Source: [Actinomadura] parvosata subsp. kistnae
GTDB taxonomy: Bacteria; Actinomycetota; Actinomycetes; Streptosporangiales; Streptosporangiaceae
Length of the DNA stretch: 50,079 nt
Direction of reading: 5' to 3'
NCBI RefSeq assembly: GCF_900323885.1
Contig: NZ_OOHJ01000010.1
Coordinates: 1-50,079 of the forward strand
Below are positions 1 through 8,038 of this stretch, piece after piece. A program made the position numbers and the translations under genes. Position 1 is the first letter of the stretch; every line of letters begins with the position of its first letter. The notes below the pieces were generated by a model that was given only the letters and a program-made list of their open reading frames with translations, made no database searches and was not told the DNA's origin.

Positions 1-112
1 GATCTTGTTGCCAGCGGTGCGTGAAGTAGGCCGTCAAGAGGCCGAAGACCGCTGTGACCGCGACTCCGCCCAGGGTCCCGATCAGTGTCTGCCATGCAGT
101 GTCATTGACCAC
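1..112 (-). CDS. Partial small membrane protein, cut by window edge
   Basis: Read leftward from a possible GTG at 112, the frame encodes a hydrophobic segment (WQTLIGTLGGVAVTAVFGLL) followed by TAYFTHRWQQD and runs off the left edge. One transmembrane helix followed by a polar segment is what can be seen. Short single-helix proteins of this type are common in actinophage accessory regions. The frame is open further upstream without a better start, and there is no clear Shine-Dalgarno sequence. No function can be assigned. Confidence 0.3.
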   Translation of the reverse strand, partial: MVNDTAWQTLIGTLGGVAVTAVFGLLTAYFTHRWQQD

Positions 113-191
113 GGCCGTGATCCATCCGCCGGTACGCGCTTTACACCGGGCTCGACTGTACGCCCGCCCAAGACACGAAGGACAGGGGCCA

Positions 192-809
192 ATGCGCCGA
201 ATCGAGCACATGCGGCTGCACGACATTCCGCGCGCCGTCCGCAACCCGAAAGAGCACGACCTGCCCGCCATCCGCACCTCGATCGAGGAGTTCGGCTGCG
301 TCATCGCCGGCGAGCTGGACGAGCGGACGGGGCGGCTCGTTGTCGGCCACGGCCGCCTCCAGGTACTGGAGGAGATGTCCGCCGAGCAGGAGTCCCCGCC
401 CGAAGGCGTCCTGGTCGACGACGACGGGACGTGGCTGGTGCCGATCGTGCGCGGCTGGTCGAGCCGCAGCGACGCGGACGCCGAAGCGTACCTGATCGCG
501 AACAACCGCACCCCCGAACGCGGCGGTTGGGAAAAGCGGATGCTCGCCGAGGTCCTAGCCGACGTTCGCGACGCCGACCCGGACCTGCTCGCCGCCACCG
601 GCTACACCCCCGACGACCTCACCCGGCTGGCCGCGGCCGACGATCACCAGCCCGAGCGCGTCGAGGAGCTGCCCGAGCCGGGCGACGCCGACGAGGACGC
701 CCGCCCCGAGGTGTGGGGCATCATCGTCACCTGCGACAACGAGGACGAGCAGACTCGCCTACTGGAGCGCTTGACGGACGAGGGATGGCAAGTCAGGGCA
801 CTAATGTAA
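192..809 (+). CDS. ParB-like nuclease-domain protein (phage type)
   Basis: The protein is about 205 residues from ATG 192 (MRRIEHMRLHDIPRAVRNPK), which is preceded by a purine-rich stretch. The N-terminal half follows the ParB/Srx pattern: a short strand, RNPKEHD, IRTSIEEFG, then VVGHGRLQVLEEM, which corresponds to the GxxRlxAl helix, then YLIANNRTPERGGWE. The C-terminal end (VWGIIVTCDNEDEQTRLLERL) resembles the extension of phage ParB-like proteins found beside DNA-modification genes. It probably acts as a DNA-binding or nucleotide-dependent accessory factor rather than in chromosome partition. The next plus-strand gene, at 3341, is a possible partner, but 2.4 kb of minus-strand cargo separates them. 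The last codons lie at the cargo boundary, so the C-terminus may not be original. Confidence 0.7.
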   Translation: MRRIEHMRLHDIPRAVRNPKEHDLPAIRTSIEEFGCVIAGELDERTGRLVVGHGRLQVLEEMSAEQESPPEGVLVDDDGTWLVPIVRGWSSRSDADAEAYLIANNRTPERGGWEKRMLAEVLADVRDADPDLLAATGYTPDDLTRLAAADDHQPERVEELPEPGDADEDARPEVWGIIVTCDNEDEQTRLLERLTDEGWQVRALM

Positions 810-818
810 CTTGCCGCG

Positions 819-1307
819 CTAGCTCAGGAATCTGTAGGGAAGTCCTTTTCCGACTGCCCCGATCACCATATGCCAGATGAGCTCGGAGTCGATCCGGCTA
901 TTTCTGTCATACTCCATGACGAGCCGCCTATCAGGCAATATAAGCACAAAGTATGACTTTCCTTCAGATTTCGCGCGATGCAGGAGCTTGAGATTTTCAA
1001 CACCAAACCGAATGCGTCTGACAACGGCGGCAACGTTGCGCCCGTGAGTCGGCGTGCGGCTTATGGACCGCGTGGCCAGCGCACTGATCAATAGGATAAG
1101 CGCTGTGCAGATCTTGAAAAGTTGTCCGGGGCGGTCGTTGATGAGAGCAGCAAATTCCTCGGCTCGTATCGCCGCGCGTTCCGGGTCTCGGTATTGGAAA
1201 TATGCAGCCCTGCGAACGAGTTTGCACGCTAGCCATGCGGAGGCATGGCATGTTTCGTTGACGATCAGCACCAGGATGATTTCGAGGGTGAGTTCGAGGG
1301 CGGTCAT
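819..1307 (-). CDS. Small membrane protein, tandem paralogue 2 of the PadR operon
   Basis: About 162 residues. It starts at ATG 1307, which overlaps the upstream stop by one base (TGATG), or at TTG 1310. The N-terminus is hydrophobic (ELTLEIILVLIVNETCHAS), followed by WLACKLVRRAAYFQYRDPER and IRAEEFAALINDRPGQL, then a second membrane segment (LFKICTALILLISALAT) and a basic cytoplasmic tail. It is clearly a divergent copy of the preceding protein and the pair is translationally coupled behind a PadR regulator. The shared core resembles a motif seen in many actinobacterial membrane proteins of the form P-WLA-LV-AA, R-ER-R-EE. Function unknown. Confidence 0.65.
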   Translation of the reverse strand: MTALELTLEIILVLIVNETCHASAWLACKLVRRAAYFQYRDPERAAIRAEEFAALINDRPGQLFKICTALILLISALATRSISRTPTHGRNVAAVVRRIRFGVENLKLLHRAKSEGKSYFVLILPDRRLVMEYDRNSRIDSELIWHMVIGAVGKGLPYRFLS

Positions 1308-1876
1308 CAAGCGCCCTCGCCAATTTGATCATCCGCGTCGTTGGGCGGTATCCTCCGCAAAAGAAGCTCGGCGCGCTTGAGCGCCTCTTGCGAGCCAGCT
1401 ACTTCCGGCATAGTGATAGCCGTTTTTCTGCCACCTTCAAGGACTAGAAGAGCTGCTGCCGCAGCAGCGCTAGATTTACCTTTACCTTCTCTGTTGGCCA
1501 GTTCACAAAGAAGCTTCTTCATCTTCCTTTCTGTCCTACTCGTGCGGACTGACAGATAGAGAACCTTCCACGAAGCTACCGAGAGATGAATCCACAGACG
1601 TATTGTCTTTGTAGAAATCTGTGCTACACGCAACAGTCGAGCTGCTAGCGCGCCAGCGATGAAGGCCAAAGCGGTGGCGAGCTTGAGCAGTTTGCCTGGA
1701 CGCTCCTCGATTACTGCGGCCAATTCTTCTGCACGCACCGTCGCCCGCTCCTGGTCCCGGTACTGCAGATTGGCGGCTCTTACAACGAGCTTTCGCGCGA
1801 GCCATGGAGAGACGTCGCATGTCTCATTCACCAGGAGACCAAGCACGACGCTGAGGAGAATCTCTAGGTCACTCAA
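1307..1876 (-). CDS. Small membrane protein, tandem paralogue 1 of the PadR operon
   Basis: 189 residues from a TTG at 1876 whose GGAGG lies 6 nt upstream. The TTGA overlap with the PadR stop indicates translational coupling. The order is a hydrophobic start (LEILLSVVLGLLVNETCDVS), PWLARKLVVRAANLQYRDQER, a VRAEELAAVIEERPGKL segment, a membrane helix (ATALAFIAGALAARLL), then a long basic Ala/Lys-rich tail. The first 80 residues are similar to those of its downstream neighbour. Only the length and the tail differ, so the pair arose by tandem duplication. PadR regulators commonly control adjacent membrane proteins of this sort, but the substrate or role is unknown. Confidence 0.7.
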   Translation of the reverse strand: MSDLEILLSVVLGLLVNETCDVSPWLARKLVVRAANLQYRDQERATVRAEELAAVIEERPGKLLKLATALAFIAGALAARLLRVAQISTKTIRLWIHLSVASWKVLYLSVRTSRTERKMKKLLCELANREGKGKSSAAAAAALLVLEGGRKTAITMPEVAGSQEALKRAELLLRRIPPNDADDQIGEGA

Positions 1877-2238
1877 CGCGTGCCTCCGAACGCTAAGCCA
1901 AGTAGCTTCGAGAGCGAAGCAAAGTCGGTAGCGGGGCGGGGCTGAAGTGCGGATGGGCGGCGCTTTATGAGTAGAGCGCGAGCAGCAGGTGCCCCTTCGC
2001 CCGTGAGCTGATAGAAGCGGCGACGCGGGCCAGGTTGGTCAGGTCCTAGTTCTTCCCACTCGCCGACGACCCAATGAGCATCCTCCAGCCGGTCGAGCAC
2101 CTTGTAGACGGTCGGACCTGCACGTTTGGTTGTTTTCATGATTGCCCAGCCGTGAACTCGCTCGTTCCGGTCGTGGGCCGTGACGAGGACTTCGAGCACG
2201 TCGAGGGTGGGCTGGGTGATCCGTTCGAGACCTGCCAT
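1873..2238 (-). CDS. PadR-family transcriptional regulator
   Basis: 121 residues from ATG 2238 (MAGLERITQPTLDVLEVLVT). It has the PadR winged-helix layout: LDVLEVL, a WAIMKTTKRAGPTVYKVLDRLEDAHWV recognition helix and wing, then RRRFYQLTGEG, and a short tail in place of a full C-terminal dimerisation helix. No Shine-Dalgarno is present, but a TATGAT box ends a few bases upstream of the ATG (about 2240-2250), suggesting a leaderless transcript. It is the first gene of a three-gene operon with the two small membrane proteins and probably represses it. A second PadR/membrane-protein operon of the same design lies at 28.3-29.6 kb. Confidence 0.85.
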   Translation of the reverse strand: MAGLERITQPTLDVLEVLVTAHDRNERVHGWAIMKTTKRAGPTVYKVLDRLEDAHWVVGEWEELGPDQPGPRRRFYQLTGEGAPAARALLIKRRPSALQPRPATDFASLSKLLGLAFGGTR

Positions 2239-2315
2239 GCCACTATCATACCTAGATGAAATAAGAAGTGTGTGGCAACTGCTGAACTTCCTGACGTGTG
2301 GGCAGCGCCCGGTTC

Positions 2316-3260
2316 TCACTGGAGCTGAAGTCCTCTGCCTCCGAACACCACGCGACGCGGTATCCCCACCGCCTGCAGCTCGTCTTCGGAATCCAGTCGA
2401 AGATCGCAGGAGCCGCAGAGCAGAGCCCGTGGGAGAAAATACTCTTCCTGTCCGGCCACCTCCTCAATCCGGTCCATCGAGCCGATCTCAGCTGGCATGT
2501 CGAAGTCCCACTCGATGTGGCCGATACAAGAGGCGTCCGGATGGTTGCACGCGGGGCATCGAATGGTGATCCGATGATCACGAGAGCCGCTTGCGCTGGC
2601 TTCCTGGTCGAGATATCGCTGGAAAGGCGTCATCGCCTGCCTCGCGTCCCCCACAGCGACGTGTTCGGACTCGGGGATCTTGCTCATCAGTTCCCCGATG
2701 CGCCGCTTGGCCGCTGCGATCTTGCGCTGAACCTCGTGCTCGATCTCGGACAAGGCTTGCGTAATGAGAGAGGTGACCAGAGTTGAGTGATCACCCCAAC
2801 GAGCGGACTCATCTACGCCTTGCTCCTCATAGAGCTCGTTGGAGAACCGCAGGAATACGGTCAAGATCTCCCGAGTACTGGTCTGGCTCAGGTACCCCAC
2901 ATGCACGACGCCATCACGCACATCGATGAGTTCATCGAGGGCTGCCCGCGGTGTCCTTAGAGTCATCAGTTGCTCGACTCTCGCCAGGGCTTCCTTCGCG
3001 CTGATCGTACGAGGCGCCTTGAGCTTACGCGCCTTGCCGCCCAGCCCAGTGAGATGCAGCAACGAGTCGAATTGCCCGTTGCGTACCTCCATGAGGAGGG
3101 CTGGATGCTGGGCATACAGGTATGCCTTGCTGAGATGCTCCAAGGAGAAGGCTGCATTGATCAGAATCACACGCTGGTCATCTTCGACGTACGCCCGCAG
3201 CGCCCTATGCGCGAAATCTCTTGCGGAAGCCAGTAGCTGATCATGGTTCAGGGTCGTCAC
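2316..3260 (-). CDS. HEPN-like protein with C-terminal zinc ribbon
   Basis: 314 residues from GTG 3260. The N-terminal 130 residues are helical (ARDFAHRALRAYVEDD, INAAFSLEHLSKAYLYA) and contain R115-DGVV-H120, an R-x4-H motif as in HEPN ribonucleases. A coiled-coil region follows (SEIEHEVQRKIAAAKRRIGE), then a zinc ribbon with CPAC at 235-238 and CGSC at 282-285. HEPN proteins with zinc ribbons are often phage-defence or toxin effectors, so an RNase role is a reasonable inference, but no family was recognised outright. It lies on the minus strand between two phage genes, and there is no obvious antitoxin beside it. Confidence 0.55.
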   Translation of the reverse strand: MTTLNHDQLLASARDFAHRALRAYVEDDQRVILINAAFSLEHLSKAYLYAQHPALLMEVRNGQFDSLLHLTGLGGKARKLKAPRTISAKEALARVEQLMTLRTPRAALDELIDVRDGVVHVGYLSQTSTREILTVFLRFSNELYEEQGVDESARWGDHSTLVTSLITQALSEIEHEVQRKIAAAKRRIGELMSKIPESEHVAVGDARQAMTPFQRYLDQEASASGSRDHRITIRCPACNHPDASCIGHIEWDFDMPAEIGSMDRIEEVAGQEEYFLPRALLCGSCDLRLDSEDELQAVGIPRRVVFGGRGLQLQ

Positions 3261-3340
3261 TCTGCCGAGGCTAGAGATGTGGCTCGTTTAGCGCATCCGC
3301 ATTCTGCTCCTTCCTATCGGCTACGAGAGAGGGGATCGAT

Positions 3341-4435
3341 GTGCAGGCTGAGATCACCTTGTCGTCGTCCGTCAAGCGGAGCGCGCGGGTGCTCCAGTTG
3401 CAGGGCCTGTTCGACGTGCCCATCAGCGAGAAGCTGGCCGGCTCGTGGAGCGTCAACCTGCCCATCGAGGAACGGACGTGGAACGTCGGCCTGCTCGTCG
3501 GCCCCAGCGGAGCGGGTAAGAGCACCATCGCCCGCAAGCTCTGGCCCGACGCGCTGGTCGGCAGTCAGTGCTGGAGTGACCGAGCGCTCGTGGACGACTT
3601 CCCGAAGAACATGTCGATCAAGGAGGTCGTCGGCCTGCTCGGCACGGTTGGCCTGAACTCGCCGCCGGCATGGCTCAGGTCTTATGCGACGCTCTCGAAT
3701 GGGGAGGCGTTCCGCGCTGGGCTGGCGCGGGCGCTGGCCGAGCACGAGGGCCTCGTGGTCATCGACGAGTTCACCAGCGTCGTGGACCGGCAGGTCGCGC
3801 GCATCGCGTCGCACGCGGCACAGAAGGCGGTCCGCCGTCGCAAGCGGCAGCTCGTCGCCGTCACCTGCCACTACGACGTCGAGGAGTGGCTGCAGCCGGA
3901 CTGGACCTACGACGTTGCCGCCGCCGAGTTCACCTGGAGGTCGGTTCAACCCCGGCCCCCGCTCCAGTTCGCCATTCACCAGGCGGACCGCTCCCTCTGG
4001 TCCGTGTTTAGCCGCCATCACTATCTGACGGCCGACTTGCACCCGGCCGCGCAATGCTTCGTCGGCTACGTGGACGGCGAGCTGGCCGCGTTTACCAGCT
4101 ACCGTCATTTCCAGCACCCCCGTACGAGGAATCTGAAAATGGCGCACCGTACCGTGGTGCTGCCGGATTATCAGGGCTTGTCGCTGGGCGGCCGGATGAC
4201 GGAGTGGATGGGCCAATACCTGTACGAACGCGGCTACCGCATGCGCGCCGTCTCCTCGCACCCCGCGTTGAACGCCTACCGGGCCCGGAGCCCTCGCTGG
4301 CGCGTGCAGCGCCAGGACCGCAAGCTCGGCACCACCAGCAAGCACGCCTGGATGCATGAACAGTCCCTCGACCCCCGGCGGCTCGGCGTGCTCTCGTTCG
4401 AGTACGTGGCCCCGTCGCCGGTCAAGGCCAGCTGA
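3341..4435 (+). CDS. ABC-type ATPase fused to Mom-like GNAT domain
   Basis: 364 residues from GTG 3341. Residues 20-195 form a soluble ABC ATPase: Walker A GPSGAGKS (54-61), signature LSNGE (118-122), Walker B GLVVIDEF (137-144) and an H-switch TCHYDV (175-180). No membrane domain is present. Residues 205-355 form a GNAT-like domain with HHYL (226-229), RTVVLPDYQGLSLGGRM (270-286) and SSHPALNAYR (305-314). This combination resembles phage acyltransferases related to Mom, the enzyme that carbamoylmethylates adenine in phage Mu DNA. Together with the ParB-like gene at 192 it suggests a phage DNA base-modification function. Domain calls are from motifs; the Mom relationship is recalled family knowledge and the substrate is inference. 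Confidence 0.7.
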   Translation: MQAEITLSSSVKRSARVLQLQGLFDVPISEKLAGSWSVNLPIEERTWNVGLLVGPSGAGKSTIARKLWPDALVGSQCWSDRALVDDFPKNMSIKEVVGLLGTVGLNSPPAWLRSYATLSNGEAFRAGLARALAEHEGLVVIDEFTSVVDRQVARIASHAAQKAVRRRKRQLVAVTCHYDVEEWLQPDWTYDVAAAEFTWRSVQPRPPLQFAIHQADRSLWSVFSRHHYLTADLHPAAQCFVGYVDGELAAFTSYRHFQHPRTRNLKMAHRTVVLPDYQGLSLGGRMTEWMGQYLYERGYRMRAVSSHPALNAYRARSPRWRVQRQDRKLGTTSKHAWMHEQSLDPRRLGVLSFEYVAPSPVKAS

Positions 4436-4824
4436 TCGCGGCCAGCAGCGCAGCGGCAGGGTCTACCTTCGCCCCTGAACGGCGACCCTCGCTCCTCTGG
4501 CGGCATCTCCCGCACTCGCGACAGCCGGGTTCCGTGCGCATCATGCTGCGCGAACCCGCGCCGCCAGTCCGCCGGCGGGTCGAACAGCCGACCTTGCTGC
4601 CCCTTCACCCCCAGCAACCGCACGGCCGGCTCCGGGTCGGACAGCTGCCAATGGTGCTGGGACGGCTTGGCCCATGGGCTGCTGCTGTCGCGCGTGATCT
4701 CGACGAGGGCGACCGAGCCCAGCATGACGCCACGATGCAGCGTGCCTACGACCTTCAGGCCGAGTTCGTCGAGCTTCCGCATGCCGTTCGCATCCACCTT
4801 CCGCGCGGCCTGTACCAGCAGCCG
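4436..4824 (-). pseudogene. ASCH-domain protein fragment
   Basis: The minus-strand frame encodes RLLVQAARKVDANGMRKLDE, then GVMLGSVALVEITRDSSSPW and QHHWQLSDPEP. This matches the middle and end of ASCH-domain proteins (an RNA-binding, PUA-like fold) that follow the pattern LLIHA-K, G-LGTVELVD and W-L-DPRP. The N-terminus, which should carry the QPWA and ENR motifs, is missing: the frame passes directly into sequence antisense to the tape-measure fragment at about 4825. No start codon or SD is visible at the joint. It is a truncated remnant and probably marks one side of a deletion. Confidence 0.55.
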
Positions 4825-5364
4825 CTGATCACCCTGGTGCAATCGGCTGCGCTGCTGCTGCGCGGCGATCTCGTCGGCGCGCTCGCGACCGCCGGGCGCG
4901 CGATCCTCGACTTCCTCGTCGTCATCGACAACCTCGGCTGGCAGCTCCTGCAAGGGCTGTGGAACGGAATCCAAGCGGCGGCCGGGTGGTTCCGGGACGT
5001 GATCTGGGGCTTCTTCCGCAACATCCTGCCGGATTGGGTGCGCGCGGCGATGGGCATCAGCTCGCCGTCCACTTTGTTCGCCGAGATCGGCCAGTTCACG
5101 ATGCTAGGCATGGCGGAGGGCATGCAGACCTCCGCTCGGACGGTACTGGCCACCGTGACACGGATCTCCGGGGACATTGAGCGATCGTTCCGGCCGCGAT
5201 TGGCCGTGGATCTTGGTTCGGCTGGCCACATTGTCACAGGAGCGCCGAACCGCGCCGGAGGGTCCGTAACCATCCAGGTGACGGCGATCAATCCGGTCGC
5301 AGAACCCGCGAGCGAGACCGTCAACCGCGGCCTCGCCTACGCCGGGATGCTCGGGGTGCTGTAG
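4825..5364 (+). pseudogene. C-terminal fragment of tail tape-measure protein
   Basis: About 179 residues in frame to the stop at 5362-5364. Hydrophobic and Trp-rich helices (LDFLVVIDNLGWQLLQGLW, WFRDVIWGFFRNILPDWV) are followed by MGISSPSTLFAEIGQFTMLG. The ISSPS-F-EIG-G pattern is typical of the extreme C-terminus of siphovirus tape-measure proteins. Full-length members exceed 700 residues, so most of the gene is gone. The frame stays open upstream only because it runs antisense through the ASCH fragment. The distal tail gene at 5932 follows, as expected for tail order, with one minus-strand gene in between. Confidence 0.65.
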
Positions 5365-5390
5365 GCGCCGCATGGAGCGCGCGTTCTCAG

Positions 5391-5846
5391 CTATGAAGCG
5401 AGCAGATCGAAGTGAAAGCCCACGACGAAGAGTCCGAGCGACATCCACCGGATGATCAACGCCATCTGCGGATTGATCAGCAGGAAGGAAAACCGAAGCA
5501 GCAGCAGCACGAGTGATACCCCGATCGCCCAGCCGATAAGGTTCGCGACGATCGACTCCGTGTCGAGGCGGGACGGCGTAAGGACGCCGACCACGCCCCC
5601 CACCACAAACGGTACGACGGGAAAATGCCACACCTGCACGTTCAAAAGACGCTGGATCCAATGACCGTAACGGGAGAACTTCTCAGGGCCGACGAGGTCA
5701 ACCACGATAGTGACACCGCTGAGGAAGCTGAGGATCTTCCCGCCGCGTCCCCACCAGATCATCTGCATGCCCAGGAGATCGTTGCCGAGGGTGGACCTGC
5801 CGTCCAACCATAGCTGCCATGCGTCGAAGTAGCTGATGTCGGTCAC
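5391..5846 (-). CDS. Small polytopic membrane protein
   Basis: 151 residues from GTG 5846. It has about four hydrophobic segments: a central ILSFLSGVTIVVDLV, then FPVVPFVVGGVVGVL, LIGWAIGVSLVLLLLRFSFL and LGLFVVGFHFDLLA. The N-terminus (DISYFDAWQLWLDGRSTLGN) is polar. I do not recognise a family. It lies on the minus strand between the tape-measure fragment and the distal tail gene, convergent with the former, and looks like inserted cargo rather than a virion gene. A membrane-located immunity or exclusion role would fit the position but is speculation. Confidence 0.5.
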   Translation of the reverse strand: MTDISYFDAWQLWLDGRSTLGNDLLGMQMIWWGRGGKILSFLSGVTIVVDLVGPEKFSRYGHWIQRLLNVQVWHFPVVPFVVGGVVGVLTPSRLDTESIVANLIGWAIGVSLVLLLLRFSFLLINPQMALIIRWMSLGLFVVGFHFDLLAS

Positions 5847-5931
5847 GAGCGCAGCCTAGAAGCGGCGAAAGTGTCTGCCTAGGGCGTGATCACAGGACTT
5901 CTGCGTCGAGATGGACAAGTAGGAGGAGCTG

Positions 5932-6813
5932 ATGCCGACATACCTGCTCGACGGGGTCGCCCTGGACCACCCGGCCGGGTGCTGGCGGACCAAGGTCGGC
6001 ACCAAGCGCCGCCCCTTGCCGGGCGTGCGCTCGGTGTCGGTCAAAGTGCCCGGCGTCGCCGGTGAGCTGCCGGTGCACGGGCTGGATCTGGAAACGACGA
6101 CGCTGCCGCTGGTGATCGGAGTGACCGGCCGCACCCCGTCGGGCGGGGCCGGCGGATTCGAACAACTGGAGCGCAACCTCGAAGCCATCTCGGCCATGCT
6201 CGGCGTCCGCCACCGGCTGATGGACCTCACCTACACCGCCGGATCGATCGTGCGCGTCGCCCAGGTCACGGTCGAAGCGGTGTCGGAGCCGGAGATCAAC
6301 ACCTCGGCGGCCCGAGCCCGGCTCACCGCAGTCGTCAAGATCCCCGCCGTGTACTGGCGGGACCCCATCGAAGCAGTGTGGACGGGATCGGCGAACGCCG
6401 CCAGCCAGCCGATCACGCCGCTGGCGGGTTCGACCGGCCGGATCGTGGACGCGCTCGTGCGCGTCACCGGTCCAGCCGTCAACCTGAGCGTCACCGACGT
6501 TGTCACCGACGTTGCCACCGGCGCGACCGTCGGTCGGCCCTCCGGCCTGCTCGCCGGAGAGCGGCTGCTGATCGACTGCGGGCAGATGCGGGCGCGGCTC
6601 GTCACGACAGACACGTGGGATTTCACGGGCGGCGCGGACGTGACCGGCCAGATCACCGCCGCTGGCCCTGGAAGCGCGTCTCGGTGGCTCCACCTCACGC
6701 CCGCGATCGCGGTAGGCGATCCACACTCGCGGACGGTCCTGATCACCGCGGCAGCCACGTCGACCACCGCGGCCTCGGGTCTGGAGGTCCGGGCTCGGCG
6801 CTCGTTCCTGTGA
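5932..6813 (+). CDS. Phage distal tail (Dit-like) protein
   Basis: 293 residues from ATG 5932, with AGGAGGAG 3 nt upstream. The N-terminus (MPTYLLDGVALDHPAGCWRT) and the RSVSVKVPGVAGELPVHGLD segment match siphovirus distal tail proteins. These start with a short strand naming the region of the tube they cap and contain a P-G--G-LP---G pattern. The middle (LERNLEAISAMLGVRHRLMD, VAQVTVEAV) fits the same family. It would form the hexameric hub between tube and tip. In siphophages the tail-tip gene follows directly; here the next tail gene begins only at 16471, so about 9.6 kb of cargo intervenes. The reading frame is intact. Confidence 0.75.
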   Translation: MPTYLLDGVALDHPAGCWRTKVGTKRRPLPGVRSVSVKVPGVAGELPVHGLDLETTTLPLVIGVTGRTPSGGAGGFEQLERNLEAISAMLGVRHRLMDLTYTAGSIVRVAQVTVEAVSEPEINTSAARARLTAVVKIPAVYWRDPIEAVWTGSANAASQPITPLAGSTGRIVDALVRVTGPAVNLSVTDVVTDVATGATVGRPSGLLAGERLLIDCGQMRARLVTTDTWDFTGGADVTGQITAAGPGSASRWLHLTPAIAVGDPHSRTVLITAAATSTTAASGLEVRARRSFL

Positions 6814-6825
6814 CCAGAGCCACGA

Positions 6826-7300
6826 TCAGACCTCGAACTCGGCCACCACCGGCCGATGATCTGACGTCGGGTGCTCCTCGTGGATGACCCGGTGGCTGAC
6901 CATCGACGTGCGCGGCAGAGTGGTGTGGATGCGGTCGCACCGGTAGGCCGGGCCGTTGCCATGTCCCACGGTCGGGTCGCTGTCGCCGAGGATCGCGCCG
7001 ACGTCGTGCAACCCCGTCCCTTCGAGTTCTTCCGCCGGGCGCCGATCGTACTTTCTGCGGATGACAGCCGTGATGGTTGGAGGGCACCGCGTACCCGTGC
7101 ATGCCCAGCGCCCGCTCGGCCTGACGCAGCCGCCGCCACCCGTCGCGGTCGTCGTTCTTGAGCTCCTGCAGGGCGAGCACGTGCAGGTCGAGCGTGGCCA
7201 GCATGTCGAGCTGCCTGCACCACCTGTCGTCCTGTCCGTCGTCGATGCCTCCATCGTTGAGGTTGAAGGTAGCGGCCCGGATGAGCGTCGTGCCGGTCAT
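6826..7300 (-). pseudogene. Endonuclease/exonuclease/phosphatase remnant
   Basis: Translation starts at ATG 7300 behind GGAGG, with the EEP start motifs TFNLNDGG and LHVLALQELK, and continues to YAVPSNHHG. The rest is in another frame, RRKYDRRPAEELEGTGLHDV then RCDRIHTTLP and TSDHRPVVAEFEV, which is the EEP C-terminus with its SDH motif. About 160 residues remain of a family usually near 250-280. The missing stretch lies between SNHHG and RRKYD (around 7030-7060), where both a deletion and a frame change occurred. It is a genuine pseudogene, not a single-base error. Confidence 0.7.
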
Positions 7301-7351
7301 GCGATCCTCCTGGCTCGTGTGTTCGGATGTGGTGTGCTCGGAGACGGTGGA

Positions 7352-7389
7352 GGGCCGAGACCGCCGGAATCAGTGAGCGGTCTCGGCCC
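7352..7389. terminator. 13-bp hairpin between convergent or tandem minus-strand genes
   Basis: GGGCCGAGACCGC (7352-7364) pairs perfectly with GCGGTCTCGGCCC (7377-7389) across a 12-nt loop. It lies downstream of the 7475-7801 gene and upstream of the EEP remnant, both on the minus strand. There is no clear T-run, as is common for terminators in high-GC actinomycetes. Confidence 0.5.
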
Positions 7390-7474
7390 CAGCCGCCCTG
7401 GCCGGGCCCGTGTCCAGGGCGGGAATGCCTGGCGCGAAAGGGCGGGACAATCGCGCCGGGCGGAGGCGACGTCG

Positions 7475-7801
7475 TCAGGCGACGGTGTCCGGCTCCTGCG
7501 CCTGACGCGGCAGCTTCTCCAGGTCGAAGTCGCCGCGCTCGATGTGCTCCCTGACCGTCGCCCACTCCTCCGCGTTGAGGTTCAGCGGGTCGCCGTCGGC
7601 CTCGACGTTCCACAGCGTCGCCGCGTGCGCGACGTCCGTCCGCAAGCGGACGGACCCGTCCGTCGGCTTGCCGTCCTGCACGGCGCGCAGGAACTGCGCC
7701 CAGCCGTCCAGGCTCGCCGTCAGCACGCGCTCATCGACACGCATCTCCACGTGGTCGTTGACACGCTCGACCACGGCCGGGCATCTGTCTTTCGCTGTCA
7801 T
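7475..7801 (-). CDS. Conserved-looking small protein, unknown function
   Basis: 108 residues from ATG 7801 (MTAKDRCPAVVERVNDHVEM), with AGAGGAC a few bases upstream. It is rich in charged residues and ends with LNAEEWATVREHIERGDFDL. The repeated style of a Trp followed by an amphipathic helix (LDGWAQFLRAV, AEEWATVREHI) is reminiscent of the small actinobacterial proteins paired with XRE regulators, such as DUF397, but the match is only stylistic. It lies about 240 bp beyond another small minus-strand gene pair that is divergent from an XRE regulator. Coding is likely; the function is unknown. Confidence 0.5.
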   Translation of the reverse strand: MTAKDRCPAVVERVNDHVEMRVDERVLTASLDGWAQFLRAVQDGKPTDGSVRLRTDVAHAATLWNVEADGDPLNLNAEEWATVREHIERGDFDLEKLPRQAQEPDTVA

Positions 7802-8038
7802 GGCAGTCCTCTCGTTCGGCTGGTGGTGTCTTCCAGGAGTCGTGGACGGCCGGCGCCATCCCGGTGAAACCGGCCGTCCGCGGTTGTGCTCGCCAGCAGC
7901 AGACGTGGCGAGTTCCAGAGGTGGCCAAGGCCCGGACGAGGGTCGTAGCCCTGGCCACCTGCTCCACGTTGGTGGAGGTGTTCATCTCATCTCGGAAGAG
8001 ACGAGCATCCGGCGTGAGCCGCGACGGGGCGCCGGAGC

